Assembly: GCA_017303505.1 (NCBI GenBank)
Contig: JAFLCP010000077.1
Span: 1 to 35,925 of the forward strand
Reading direction: 5' to 3'
DNA from: Planctomycetota bacterium
GTDB taxonomy: Bacteria > Planctomycetota > Planctomycetia > Pirellulales > Pirellulaceae
Length of the DNA stretch: 35,925 bases
Shown: positions 1-8,197 of the stretch, piece after piece
Layout: every line of letters starts with the position of its first letter
Numbering within the stretch: position 1 is the first letter of the stretch
Made by a program: the position numbers and the translations under genes
The notes under the pieces: model-generated
What the model was told of the DNA's origin: nothing
Seen by the model: the letters and a program-made list of their open reading frames with translations, nothing else
Databases searched by the model: none

Positions 1-394
1 CATCGGCATCGGCGACGGCATTCGCCTCGGCCAAATCGCCTTCGGTACGAGCGACCTCCGACAGATATGGACGCGGATCTATCGTGGCGAGCTCTTGCCC
101 CGCTTTGACTTGCTGCCCTTCCACGAAAGAGGTGGTTGCCAGATAACCACTAAGTCGAGAACGTACATCAGCCGAATCGATGGCCTCAAGCCGCCCTACA
201 AAATCATCCCATTCGACGATGACCTTTTTGAGCGGAATGGCCACGCTCACCACAGGCGGCGGCTTGGTCGCTGGCGAGGCTTGCCCAACTTGAACTTGCG
301 AACGGTTCCACCATACCCAGCCACCCAAAACCGATAGAATAATGCCAAGCGAGATAAAGATACTGACTCGACTTGGAAGCGCAGGCGAAGACAT
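1..394 (-). CDS. RND efflux periplasmic adaptor (HlyD/MFP family), partial
   Basis: The gene begins at an ATG at 394 and runs off the left edge of the window, so only about 131 N-terminal residues are visible and the C-terminus is missing. Residues 9-30 form one hydrophobic membrane anchor. After a Pro/Lys-rich linker comes the typical adaptor start: a VEWDDFVGRLEAI stretch, then SADVRSRLSGYL, then FVEGQQVKAGQELATIDPRPY, which is the first half of the biotinyl-lipoyl hairpin of AcrA/MexE-type adaptors. Such proteins link an inner-membrane RND pump to an outer-membrane channel, and the pump gene would be expected just left of this window. A different adaptor-pump pair occurs at 21747-26272. 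The family call is firm from the visible half; the substrate is unknown. Confidence 0.85.
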   Translation of the reverse strand, partial: MSSPALPSRVSIFISLGIILSVLGGWVWWNRSQVQVGQASPATKPPPVVSVAIPLKKVIVEWDDFVGRLEAIDSADVRSRLSGYLATTSFVEGQQVKAGQELATIDPRPYLSEVARTEGDLAEANAVADAD

Positions 395-423
395 TTGAGC
401 GGTAGCTCCCTATCAACACTCGT

Positions 424-439
424 CACCTCGTAAGAGGTG
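424..439. promoter_or_regulatory. Short perfect palindrome upstream of the RND adaptor gene
   Basis: CACCTC and GAGGTG flank a 4-nt GTAA centre, 30 nt upstream of the adaptor ATG. It could be an operator of that minus-strand gene or a small hairpin in its leader. No promoter hexamers were assigned, so the function is a guess. Confidence 0.25.
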
Positions 440-641
440 TTGTTGTTTGAAGGAATGAACGGTGGGCCGCAAAGGCTTGCAGACTTTGGGGAAGATTTCT
501 TCAGGCGAGAAACCAGACTTCCAAAGTATAGTCCGGTCCCATTCCTTTGGACAGGGAAACTACACTATCGAGTATACTTTATGGCTCAAATTACCCTCAA
601 TCGACGGTTAGGGTTCGCTCTGGGATGGCCGAGTTCAGCGT

Positions 642-1706
642 CTATTGCGGAAGGAGTCTTTCTTGAGGCGATTTGGTCTCCATGTTCATGATGTGAACCT
701 CCGCACCGTTCATTGTGACAACGACGAGCTCTTTCGATTGATTCAAGAATTTTAGATCGCGAATCGGGGCAGGGTTGGGAAGCTTCATTTCCCCTACAAT
801 CTCACCTGCCGTATTGCGAAGTTCTATCCGACCGTCGCTCATTCCGAAGGCCAATGTTTTATCGTCGTGGCTGAGAGCCAAGCTGGTGGGGCGACTGTCG
901 TCCTTATTTATGGAAGCCGCCACGATACGCGGCACACCTTCCATCCTCAGATTAAACTCAGCGCAATCCTCCGCTCGCCCTGAGTTGCCGTGAAAGAAAC
1001 CGAGAACATATGCACGATCCCCTTGGGAACTTATGGCGACGCTAATTCCACCGGACCACGCCTTTAGTTTTTGATGTCTCTCACTTTCTTCGCTAGTGAT
1101 CCAGTGATCTTCCTCTAAAGTTGTTTTGGCATTTATTCCATCTTCGACATTCCAAAATCGCGTAAATTGCCCTGCTGTCACGACCATTTTTTCATCGTCG
1201 GTAATGGCTAAATCCCAGTAACCATTTCCATCTTCAGTCAACACCTTTAGTAGTGAACCGCTTTCTACATCAAGAAAACAGAGACGCGAGTAAGTACATA
1301 TCGCGGCCAACCATTTCTCACTAGGCGCAAATGCCATCGCATGACAACCTCCAATGACCTGCTTTTCCCAAAGAAGGACGGGAGTCGCGGCCCGAATATC
1401 CCATAGACTAATCTTGCTCCGCTTATATTCGTTAGCCGACTCTCTTGTCCCGTCGGTACCGATAACAAGCTTCTCTCCGCTTTGGTCCAAAGCAACGCTC
1501 CAGCCGGGCTGAGGCACCGAAATGTCATGAATTAACTTTCGGCTCCCTAAATCCCAGACGCGAATGTGCATATCATCCGAAGCAACAGCTAAACGCGTTT
1601 CGTTACCGCTAACAGCGATCCGCCCAGCCGAGAACGGCTCGAACTCATTTCCCCACAGAGTACAAGCTGAAATAACCCACACAGCAAACCATAGAACTTG
1701 TTTCAT
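642..1706 (-). CDS. Exported WD40-repeat protein
   Basis: A 354-residue protein with a plausible Sec signal peptide at residues 1-19 (MKQVLWFAVWVISACTLWG). The mature part carries WD40-type blades, recognisable by the phrases IRVWDLGSRKLIHDI, ISLWDIRAATPVLLWE, DLAITDDEKMVVTAGQFTRFW and LALSHDDKTLAFGMSDGRIELR. These suggest a beta-propeller built around local sequence-position logic such as 'the value now, the baseline, the colour of the display', but no enzyme motif is visible. Propellers of this type act as binding platforms, and exported versions are frequent in planctomycetes. It is divergent from fhs across a gap of 203 bp and no operon partner is evident. The fold is well supported; the role is unknown. 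Confidence 0.8.
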   Translation of the reverse strand: MKQVLWFAVWVISACTLWGNEFEPFSAGRIAVSGNETRLAVASDDMHIRVWDLGSRKLIHDISVPQPGWSVALDQSGEKLVIGTDGTRESANEYKRSKISLWDIRAATPVLLWEKQVIGGCHAMAFAPSEKWLAAICTYSRLCFLDVESGSLLKVLTEDGNGYWDLAITDDEKMVVTAGQFTRFWNVEDGINAKTTLEEDHWITSEESERHQKLKAWSGGISVAISSQGDRAYVLGFFHGNSGRAEDCAEFNLRMEGVPRIVAASINKDDSRPTSLALSHDDKTLAFGMSDGRIELRNTAGEIVGEMKLPNPAPIRDLKFLNQSKELVVVTMNGAEVHIMNMETKSPQERLLPQ

Positions 1707-1909
1707 ACTGCTCTCCCTGTGCCTTGATATCCGCCTGCCTTACCTAAACATTGTAATGGACCATCCACGGCAGAGCAGATTCTTTTTAACCAAAAGCTCA
1801 AACGATCTAAATTGCAATCGCATCCATCACTATACTACGTGCTTCCTCGTTTGGCTGAGATCATGTCACAGGGCTTGGCAGCCTAGCTTTTTGTGGAGAA
1901 GAAACAGCG

Positions 1910-3586
1910 ATGACAACCAGCGACGCACCGCTTCCGATTGCAAAGATAGCTGAGCGACTCGGGCTTTCAAATCATGACATCGAGCCTTACGGACACTACG
2001 CAGCCAAACTCTCGTTCGATATCCAATCGCGAAGTAAACCTCTTGGCAAATATATTGGCATCACGGCTATCAATCCCACACCCTTCGGAGAGGGCAAGAC
2101 AGTTGTGTCGATCGGGTTGGCCATGGGGCTATGTCGCCGTGGCAAGAACGGCGCAGTCACCCTGCGGCAACCTTCTCTCGCCCCGATCTTCGGTATCAAA
2201 GGAGGAGGCGCGGGAGGTGGACGTTCCAGGGTGATCCCATCCGAAGACATTAACTTACACTTTACCGGTGATTTACATGCGGTAGCAGCCGCCAACAATC
2301 TTCTAGCAGCCATGCTCGATAACCATTGTGCTCGCCAACTCTCGCCCATCGTCGAATCCGCCGACATTACTTGGCGTCGAGCCATTGATATCAGTGACAA
2401 AGGCTTAGCCTATATTCGTACGGGCCTCAATCATGTGCCGATGGCGCCCGAACGTGATACCGGATTTGATTTAACGGCAGCCTCAGAAGTGATGTCGATC
2501 TTGTCGCTGGCAGCCGACCTTCATGATTTGCGTCACAGGCTAGGAAAGATCATTGTCACATCCCCGCATGCCAACCAAATGGTTTCGGCAGACGACATCG
2601 GTGCTGCGGGAGCGATGGCTGTGTTGCTGCGAAAAGCACTTCAGCCCAACCTGGTCCAAACCATAGAGAACACGCCCGCGTTCGTTCATGCTGGACCCTT
2701 TGGGAATATCTCTCACGGCAATAGCTCCATCATCGCGGACAAAATGGCCCTTCGCTTGGCTGACTATGTGGTGACTGAAAGTGGTTTTGGCTCCGACCTC
2801 GGAGCAGAGAAACTATTCAACATGAAGTGCCGCCAAGCAGGCATCGCGCCCGCTGCTGAAGTTCTAGTATGTACCGTTCGCGCGTTGAAGTACCACAGCG
2901 GGCGATTTGAAGTCCGCCCGGGTCGCCCACTACCCGACGGTTTACTACGCGAAGACCTTGAGGCATTAAAGCTGGGTGCTGCGAACCTCATCGGCCATCT
3001 CGAAAATCTGCGGCAATATGGAATACCTATCGTCGTAGCCATCAATCAATTTCCGAGCGATTGCGAATCAGAACTTCAACTCATCGAGCGAATTGCAAAG
3101 GAAGCTGGGGCTACGCGCGTCGCACGAGTTACCTGCTTTAGCCGAGGTGGTGATGGAGCTGTCGAACTCGCTGATGCCGTTATAGATGCAAGTGCTGAGC
3201 CTAGCCACTTTCAACCCTTGTATCCGTTGGATATTCCTTATGCAGAGAAACTCGCAACCGTAGCGAAACGAGTTTACGGTGCAGCAGACATTGCTCTTTC
3301 GTCAGCAGCTCAACAACTGCTGGAGAGCTTTGGACAACGCGGCTTTGAGGGCTTACCGGTCATCATTGCCAAAACACAATACTCACTCTCGCACGATCCC
3401 AAGCTGCTTGGGCGTCCGACAGGCTTTACCCTTCCAATTCAGGATGTACGCCTCGCTGCAGGCGCAGGATTCGTTTTGGCGATGACCGAGGGAATAACGC
3501 TCATGCCGGGCCTTCCCAAAATACCAGCCGCCAAACAAATGGACCTACTCCCCGACGGAACCATTAAGGGCCTCAAGATGGAGTGA
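1910..3586 (+). CDS. fhs: Formate--tetrahydrofolate ligase
   Basis: This 558-residue protein has the usual family length (about 555). It joins formate to tetrahydrofolate at the cost of ATP, giving 10-formyl-THF for one-carbon metabolism in the cytoplasm. Visible signatures are the EPYGHYAAKL motif near residue 25, the ATP-binding P-loop PTPFGEGKT at residues 56-64, and a block near residues 87-125 containing LRQPSLAPIFG, IKGGGAGGG and DINLHFTGD. The start at 1910 is preceded by GGAGAAG at a suitable distance. The gene stands alone between a divergent WD40 gene and a convergent TetR gene, so it is probably monocistronic. Complete, with no sign of damage. Confidence 0.97.
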   Translation: MTTSDAPLPIAKIAERLGLSNHDIEPYGHYAAKLSFDIQSRSKPLGKYIGITAINPTPFGEGKTVVSIGLAMGLCRRGKNGAVTLRQPSLAPIFGIKGGGAGGGRSRVIPSEDINLHFTGDLHAVAAANNLLAAMLDNHCARQLSPIVESADITWRRAIDISDKGLAYIRTGLNHVPMAPERDTGFDLTAASEVMSILSLAADLHDLRHRLGKIIVTSPHANQMVSADDIGAAGAMAVLLRKALQPNLVQTIENTPAFVHAGPFGNISHGNSSIIADKMALRLADYVVTESGFGSDLGAEKLFNMKCRQAGIAPAAEVLVCTVRALKYHSGRFEVRPGRPLPDGLLREDLEALKLGAANLIGHLENLRQYGIPIVVAINQFPSDCESELQLIERIAKEAGATRVARVTCFSRGGDGAVELADAVIDASAEPSHFQPLYPLDIPYAEKLATVAKRVYGAADIALSSAAQQLLESFGQRGFEGLPVIIAKTQYSLSHDPKLLGRPTGFTLPIQDVRLAAGAGFVLAMTEGITLMPGLPKIPAAKQMDLLPDGTIKGLKME

Positions 3587-3661
3587 TATTCACTACTCCG
3601 CCCTAGGTTTTGCAGCCCACAGACGATTTACCCGCTCGTTTTGAATCCCATACGAAGGGAC

Positions 3662-4198
3662 TTAATTTGAGAACTTAACCACATCTTGAATTTGCTCGGT
3701 GCACTTCGTAATCCACTGCGCCAGCCGTGTAACATCAACCACTAATTTTCCATCAATCCATTGTCGCACCATCGCCAAATTCGCTTCAGAGAGCTGAAGT
3801 GCACACCACTGTCGCTCCTGCTCGAAAGCAACGTCCAAAGTCAGAAGTAACTCATATTCGTGAGCCAATACATTCACCATCTGGTCACGAATTCTCGCGT
3901 TCATGAATAGCGTGCGAGCCCGAATCGTCTGCTCCGCAAAGTGAGACAACATCGCTTCGAGTCGCGGATAGTCTTTTTCCAATGAGGCAGAAGCGAAGAT
4001 CCGAAATGGAACGGCAATCGCTTCCTGGAACACGCTATCGGCATTTGCGAAATGCTCGTAAAAAGTAGAGCGTCCAACGTCAGCTTCGCGCACAATGTCG
4101 GCTACTCTTAACTCATGTCCCTCTGTTTTGAACACAAGCCGGTTATACGCCTCAAGAATAGCGGTTCGGGCTTTGGAATCATTTGGGCTTGAATTCAT
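3662..4198 (-). CDS. TetR family transcriptional regulator
   Basis: A 178-residue protein counted from the ATG at 4198. That start is chosen over upstream in-frame starts because AGGAAAG lies 7 nt before it and the protein then begins just ahead of the DNA-binding domain. The TetR helix-turn-helix spans about residues 30-50 (LRVADIVREADVGRSTFYEHF). The rest is helical and lacks recognisable ligand residues. It is divergent from the membrane protein gene at 4434, and a short palindrome lies between them, so it probably represses that gene, itself or both. The family is secure; target and ligand are inferred or unknown. Confidence 0.9.
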   Translation of the reverse strand: MNSSPNDSKARTAILEAYNRLVFKTEGHELRVADIVREADVGRSTFYEHFANADSVFQEAIAVPFRIFASASLEKDYPRLEAMLSHFAEQTIRARTLFMNARIRDQMVNVLAHEYELLLTLDVAFEQERQWCALQLSEANLAMVRQWIDGKLVVDVTRLAQWITKCTEQIQDVVKFSN

Positions 4199-4257
4199 TG
4201 GAAAGCTTTCCTGGTTCACACACGTATCTTGTGCCCACACACATTCCTGTTGCATTA

Positions 4258-4273
4258 GTTGAAATGGTTCAAC
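4258..4273. promoter_or_regulatory. Candidate operator between divergent TetR and membrane-protein genes
   Basis: GTTGAA and TTCAAC form a perfect 6-bp inverted repeat around a 4-nt centre (ATGG). It lies 60 bp upstream of the TetR start in a 235-bp divergent intergenic region. An A/T-rich TAATAT follows at 4288-4293. The position suits a TetR operator; no binding evidence can be read from sequence. Confidence 0.35.
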
Positions 4274-4433
4274 CAAGTTTTTCAGTTTAATATGGGCCAG
4301 CCCCTCAGCGGACAGTTTTGCGATTATGTCCGATTTGACAATTCAGCGGTAGGTTACGCCTGGAACACTCTGCGACAACTGGCTAACTTTTGCCAGTCCA
4401 AACATGACGAATTTAGCCACGGGGATTTAACTT

Positions 4434-5087
4434 ATGTACGAGTCATCATTTGGCAGGCAACTCATGGGCGTTGTTCTGGCAATCTCGGGTTGCGCTGTTA
4501 CCTTTTTGATGCTTCATCATCCCTCCCATTTCGACAACGGACCGCTAACCGCCATCGTACATGGAGGGATGATCGTAGCAATCCTATTAGCACAAATCGG
4601 TGTGTTGTACTTTGCCATCCAGCTTGGCATACGCCAACCCATGGTTTTAGCCATTGCCGTTCTGTATAGCTTGGGAAGCATCTTTAATGTCGCTGCTGGA
4701 CTCATCAACGGCTTTATTGTCCCAGAGTGGCTCACCCACATCGGTACGGAGTCCCATGTGGACTCCGAGACAAGTGAGCTCATTCGAGATTTCGCCTGGT
4801 CGATCAATCAAAACTGCGCTCGGCTTGGAATCTTAGTTCAGGCCGCTGCGATGCTCTTAACCGTTCTCCCCCTGCTTCGCTTTGTTCGCAATCGAACGAC
4901 TGTCGCCTTAGTCGTTGTGAGTTTGATGGCGGGACTATTCTGTCCAGCGGCACTGTGGATGCATCAAGGTCGCTTAAATGTACATACGGCTATGCTCATC
5001 TACACGTTCGAGGCAGCCTGGTTGCTTATGGTCGGCATTTGGCTCATGCGCCCCAATACCACCCCCTCAATTTCAAAAATAACTTGA
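4434..5087 (+). CDS. Six-helix integral membrane protein of unknown function
   Basis: A 217-residue hydrophobic protein with about six predicted transmembrane segments, near residues 8-27, 41-62, 69-94, 128-148, 153-174 and 185-205. A more polar loop at about 95-127 contains HIGTESHVDSETSELIRDF. I do not recognise the family with confidence; it loosely resembles small DUF4386-like membrane proteins. The start has a weak GGGGAT-type site upstream. The gene is divergent from a TetR gene, and the padR promoter begins 3 bp before its stop-proximal end, so transcription of padR does not depend on it. Induction by the TetR ligand is a reasonable guess. Confidence 0.7.
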   Translation: MYESSFGRQLMGVVLAISGCAVTFLMLHHPSHFDNGPLTAIVHGGMIVAILLAQIGVLYFAIQLGIRQPMVLAIAVLYSLGSIFNVAAGLINGFIVPEWLTHIGTESHVDSETSELIRDFAWSINQNCARLGILVQAAAMLLTVLPLLRFVRNRTTVALVVVSLMAGLFCPAALWMHQGRLNVHTAMLIYTFEAAWLLMVGIWLMRPNTTPSISKIT

Positions 5088-5116
5088 CACGCATACTATG
5101 CGACGCATAATATGTG
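5084..5116 (+). promoter_or_regulatory. padR core promoter with two tandem palindromic operators
   Basis: A consensus -35 TTGACA (5084-5089) and a -10 TAATAT (5108-5113) are separated by 18 bp. A perfect 13-bp palindrome, CGCATACTATGCG (5090-5102), fills the spacer. A second copy with one arm mismatch, CGCATAATATGTG (5104-5116), covers the -10 box. Their centres are 14 bp apart. The expected transcription start (about 5120-5121) coincides with the padR ATG at 5121, so the transcript would be leaderless. Autorepression by PadR is the simplest reading. Confidence 0.75.
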
Positions 5117-5120
5117 AGAC

Positions 5121-5468
5121 ATGGTAACAACCGATTTCTCTACCGAACTAGTGCGAAGCTGTGCGGACATGGTGATCCTAACCTTGCTCGGCGATAAACC
5201 GATGCATGGCTACGACATCCTCTTGTCGTTGGGGAGTCTAGGTAATGGCCAGTTCCGTCTCAAGCAGGGAACTCTCTATCCCCTGCTCTATCGATTGGAA
5301 CGCGAAGGTTGGATCAGTGCGAAATGGGAAACGCCACCCCAAGGAAAGAAACGAAAGGTCTATCGACTAACGGCGGAAGGCAAGAAGGTACAGCAAAACC
5401 GCGCTCTGGAATGGAAACGATTTACGGCCTCAATCAACTCGATTATGCGTGATATTGCCGATGAGTAA
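5121..5468 (+). CDS. PadR family transcriptional regulator
   Basis: A 115-residue winged-helix regulator. The PadR fold is clear from ELVRSCADMVILTLLGDKPM, then HGYDILLSL, then LKQGTLYPLLYRLEREGWI and the wing segment KKRKVYRLTAEGKK. The first helix starts around residue 8, so the upstream ATG at 5121 is preferred over Met17. There is no Shine-Dalgarno site, in agreement with a leaderless message. Its end overlaps the next gene by 8 nt, which couples it to a HAAS-like membrane protein, the usual partner of this PadR subclass. Likely autoregulated through the palindromes in its own promoter. Confidence 0.93.
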   Translation: MVTTDFSTELVRSCADMVILTLLGDKPMHGYDILLSLGSLGNGQFRLKQGTLYPLLYRLEREGWISAKWETPPQGKKRKVYRLTAEGKKVQQNRALEWKRFTASINSIMRDIADE

Positions 5469-6414
5469 TTCAGTTTCAGAATTAGTTCAAAATTACTTCG
5501 ATGAACTGGAGTCCGCCCTCAAACTCTCGTCGACGCAAAGACGCGACATGGTCGATGAAATCCGCGGCAATGCTATCGATAAAATAGCCGATCTCTGCCG
5601 AGCGGGAGTCCCTGAAGCTGATGCCGTATCGCAAACTTTAGACGACCTAGGGAGCCCAAGCCAATTGGCCCAGTCGATTCGCCAAGAATCTCCACCATTC
5701 CATTCACCCGTGGCGACAACCCTTCGAGGCGTCGGAGCAGTTGCCGCTGTCGGCATCGCCCTTTATTGTGGACTCGCCTTTCGGGCAAGTTTCTACGGAC
5801 CTTCCTGGACTTTTTACATAGGGCTTGTGGGCGTTTTCCTACCGCTGGTACTTCTCCTCTGGCCGAAAGTTGTATGGCGTGTCAACTGGCTTTTTAGTTT
5901 CATTCCCGTCGCGGTTGTATTTGCGGCTATCTTGTTGGCAGCAACACTGGGAACGAATTATTCAGAAAACCTAACGACTCAGCCAGCTTTAGCCTCCAAC
6001 AAAACGACAGATCTATCAACCACTAACAGTTGGATACAACTGTCGATCCTTCTCTGCTTAGCGGCGCTCACCGGCTATCTGCTTCTCATGGTCCAACAAG
6101 TGCGTCAACGAAAAATTGTCTGCGGACTCACGCTTGTTGCCGTGGCGATCATCGAAACTCCGTTCCTGATCGAGGAGTATTTGGTGAGAAACTTGGTCAA
6201 TCAGGTTTCGGCTTTTCAAAAACGGAACGGTACACTTCCAACACCTCAAGAATTCAGTCGCTTACCGCCACCCCAACTTCTATCGCTAAATTCAGTCGAC
6301 TATCGCCCATCTACTTCTACATCAGCGTTTACTCTTTCGATGGATCGGCAACTTTTTCCGAGCCATCGAATCATCTATCGTGGCCCCGTCGGTGACTTTG
6401 TCGTAACGGACTAA
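5461..6414 (+). CDS. PadR-associated HAAS-like (DUF1700-type) membrane protein
   Basis: A 317-residue protein from the ATG at 5461, which overlaps the padR stop by 8 nt. A GTG at 5449 would add four residues. Residues 1-75 form a helical cytoplasmic domain containing VSELVQNYFDELESAL, MVDEIRGNAIDKI and VSQTLDDLGSPSQLAQSI, the pattern of HAAS/DUF1700 domains that accompany PadR regulators. About five membrane segments follow, between residues 85 and 235, and then an outward-facing tail of about 85 residues. Inferred role: membrane-linked control of PadR activity, or a transport or envelope function under its control. The tail matches nothing I recognise. Confidence 0.75.
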   Translation: MSNSVSELVQNYFDELESALKLSSTQRRDMVDEIRGNAIDKIADLCRAGVPEADAVSQTLDDLGSPSQLAQSIRQESPPFHSPVATTLRGVGAVAAVGIALYCGLAFRASFYGPSWTFYIGLVGVFLPLVLLLWPKVVWRVNWLFSFIPVAVVFAAILLAATLGTNYSENLTTQPALASNKTTDLSTTNSWIQLSILLCLAALTGYLLLMVQQVRQRKIVCGLTLVAVAIIETPFLIEEYLVRNLVNQVSAFQKRNGTLPTPQEFSRLPPPQLLSLNSVDYRPSTSTSAFTLSMDRQLFPSHRIIYRGPVGDFVVTD

Positions 6415-6599
6415 CCCCATCTCCGCCTGACACACCTTATTTGCTTGCAATTAGGGGCACCACATCAGCGACTCTCTCCTTACATCTGCGGAAGTTCTCC
6501 CTCGCAACCAACCGATCTCACGCCAATGAGATATAATAATGTTCACGGAGTATGGGATAGAAGTTGCTGGGTTCAGAACCAGAGGAAAGGAATGGGCGA

Positions 6600-7571
6600 A
6601 TGGCTGCTGACTACGACAACTGTTTGGGTTGCATTTTGGGCATCCTTTTCGGAGACGCGATAGGCGCTTATTACGATGGACTCAGTCCGAAGCAAATCAA
6701 GGAACAGTTTACGGACGCGGCAACTGCGTACAATGACTCTCTGAAGAGTCCCCGTTTGCGCATCAGTGACAACGCGCGAATGATGTTATCTCTGGTCCGA
6801 TATCTTGGCGACCACGAGACCATCAACCCGAAGGAACTGATGCGTTATTTTGCAGAGGACTACGATTCGAGTCGATCCTTCGGTCGCGGTTCGCGGTCCA
6901 TGCTCGATCATTTTTTTGATCCAGCCGACAAACAAATCGTCGCCATGCTTGATTTACCCGACTGGGCATATAGCAGTGGTGCCGCAGTTCGCAACGGTCC
7001 GTTAGGTCTGTGCCTGATGGACCATCCCTATCGACTCCGACAAGAAGCGAAAATCGCTGCTTATATCACCCACCCAAATTCGACCGCTGTAGCTGCGGCC
7101 GTAAGTGTTGCCGTAACGGCTAGTTTCGCCGCTTCCGTAACAGACGTCAGTCCGATGGATCTTCGCGATTTACTTCTGCCTGGATGCCCAGATGAAACGT
7201 TTCAATATCGGATCTTTCGATTGAGTCAAGTGACTCGCAACAAACATCTCAAAGAGCTCGGCAATCGCACTGTAGCGTACGAATCGACAGCCGCCGCATT
7301 GGCCTGCTTTGCACTTCATTCATGTTCCTTTCGCGATGCCGTTTCCACAGCTATATCGCTGGGGGGTGACACCATTTCTATTGCTGCGATTGCAGGTGGC
7401 TTGGTTGGCGCCCATCTAGGCGCGTGCATTGCGGATGATTTACCGCTAGATAACTTGGAAGATGGCCAGGGCTTTATGGACCATGTTCGATACTTGACTC
7501 AGAGAATGGTAGACAATCACGTGTTCGTAGAAGAGCCTAATAGCTCACGACGGCAGTTCTACTCTTTCTGA
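6600..7571 (+). CDS. ADP-ribosylglycohydrolase-like protein with degenerate metal sites
   Basis: A 323-residue protein. The ATG at 6600 is preferred because GAGGAAAGG ends 9 nt before it. The fold of the DraG/ARH family is shown by GCILGILFGDAIGAYYDG near the N-terminus and GGDTISIAAIAGGLVGAHLGA near the C-terminus. Family members remove ADP-ribose from proteins or other targets using two divalent metals held by T/S-D-D-T and G-G-D-T-D-T motifs. Here these read SDNA (56-59) and GGDTIS (255-260), so some ligands are lost and activity is doubtful. It overlaps the convergent DUF2805 gene by 13 nt. It may be an inactive binder or act on an unusual substrate. Confidence 0.82.
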   Translation: MAADYDNCLGCILGILFGDAIGAYYDGLSPKQIKEQFTDAATAYNDSLKSPRLRISDNARMMLSLVRYLGDHETINPKELMRYFAEDYDSSRSFGRGSRSMLDHFFDPADKQIVAMLDLPDWAYSSGAAVRNGPLGLCLMDHPYRLRQEAKIAAYITHPNSTAVAAAVSVAVTASFAASVTDVSPMDLRDLLLPGCPDETFQYRIFRLSQVTRNKHLKELGNRTVAYESTAAALACFALHSCSFRDAVSTAISLGGDTISIAAIAGGLVGAHLGACIADDLPLDNLEDGQGFMDHVRYLTQRMVDNHVFVEEPNSSRRQFYSF

Positions 7572-7822
7572 TTTGGGCAACGAAATCTACCAATCTCAAA
7601 CCCACGAAGCGCAACATGTTTGGTCTTTCTACCGCGAGTTCGGGTTCGCCACATCTTAAACGACGACGGCTTCATCTCTCGCCTCATAAGGGCAATAACC
7701 TCTCCCGGCGTTAATCCAAACTGCTGCCGAATCGAGTCAAAACTTGTTCGATCCTCCCAAGCCATTTGGATAATCCGATCGATTTGCTCGCGAGATAACT
7801 CAGTATCTTTTTCGCTTCCCAT
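7559..7822 (-). CDS. DUF2805 / TIGR03643 family protein
   Basis: An 87-residue protein. The ATG at 7822 follows GAGGA by 7 nt, which argues against the TTG six bases earlier. The sequence has the family's tightly conserved core: LSREQIDRIIQMAWEDRT, FDSIRQQFGLTPGEVIALMR and SSFKMWRTRTRGRKTKH. The first part looks like a helix-turn-helix, and the basic tail would suit nucleic-acid binding, but no function is established that I know of. It is convergent with the ADP-ribosylglycohydrolase-like gene. Confidence 0.88.
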   Translation of the reverse strand: MGSEKDTELSREQIDRIIQMAWEDRTSFDSIRQQFGLTPGEVIALMRREMKPSSFKMWRTRTRGRKTKHVALRGFEIGRFRCPNQKE

Positions 7823-7874
7823 CGCCAAGTCCTCGGATTCTCTATATCAAACCTTCTTTGGTATTTTGACTGAA

Positions 7875-8056
7875 GGTCAAGCCCTATTTACCCTACACAT
7901 TTTTTTTGAGAGCGTATTCGGGGATTGGAGACTTTCTCCAGTCCTCCTAGCCTCCGCTGCGTTTCGGCTACGGGTAAAACGCCCCCCAACTAACGAGTGT
8001 TTTTTTAATCTGATTTTGATACGACAGAAAATGTGTAGGATTGATAGGGTCAAGCC
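7875..8056. mobile_element. MITE-like non-autonomous element with terminal inverted repeats and direct repeats
   Basis: Terminal inverted repeats of 22 bp lie at 7882-7903 and 8028-8049. Their outer six bases (CCCTAT/ATAGGG) and the CCTACACATTTT block match perfectly, with a few mismatches between. The 9-mer GGTCAAGCC occurs directly repeated at 7875-7883 and 8048-8056, as a target-site duplication would. Inside is a 10-bp hairpin with one wobble pair and a 3-nt loop (7922-7944), and a weaker TAGCC/GGCTA pair (7948-7970). There is no ORF of its own. It lies in the gap of about 375 bp before the metallophosphoesterase gene; nothing else was recognised in that gap. Confidence 0.55.
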
Positions 8057-8197
8057 TTCGCCGACCGCATCCTTCGGATTGAGGATGGACGCCTGCTCTA
8101 GCTTTCACGATAATGTCACCGCTCGGTCCCAATTACCTCGCCACCGACCTTCAAGCAGCTACTCCCATTCACTTTTCTTTTGGTGCTACGCGATTCT

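Noticed and set aside
520..580. Overlapping inverted repeats (TCCAAAG/CTTTGGA and AAAGTATA/TATACTTT)
   Set aside because: Short, AT-rich, with large loops and no adjacent promoter signal; chance is likely.
437..691. 84-codon plus-strand frame upstream of the WD40 gene's end
   Set aside because: Overlaps the end of the WD40 gene, has no ribosome site or recognisable domain.
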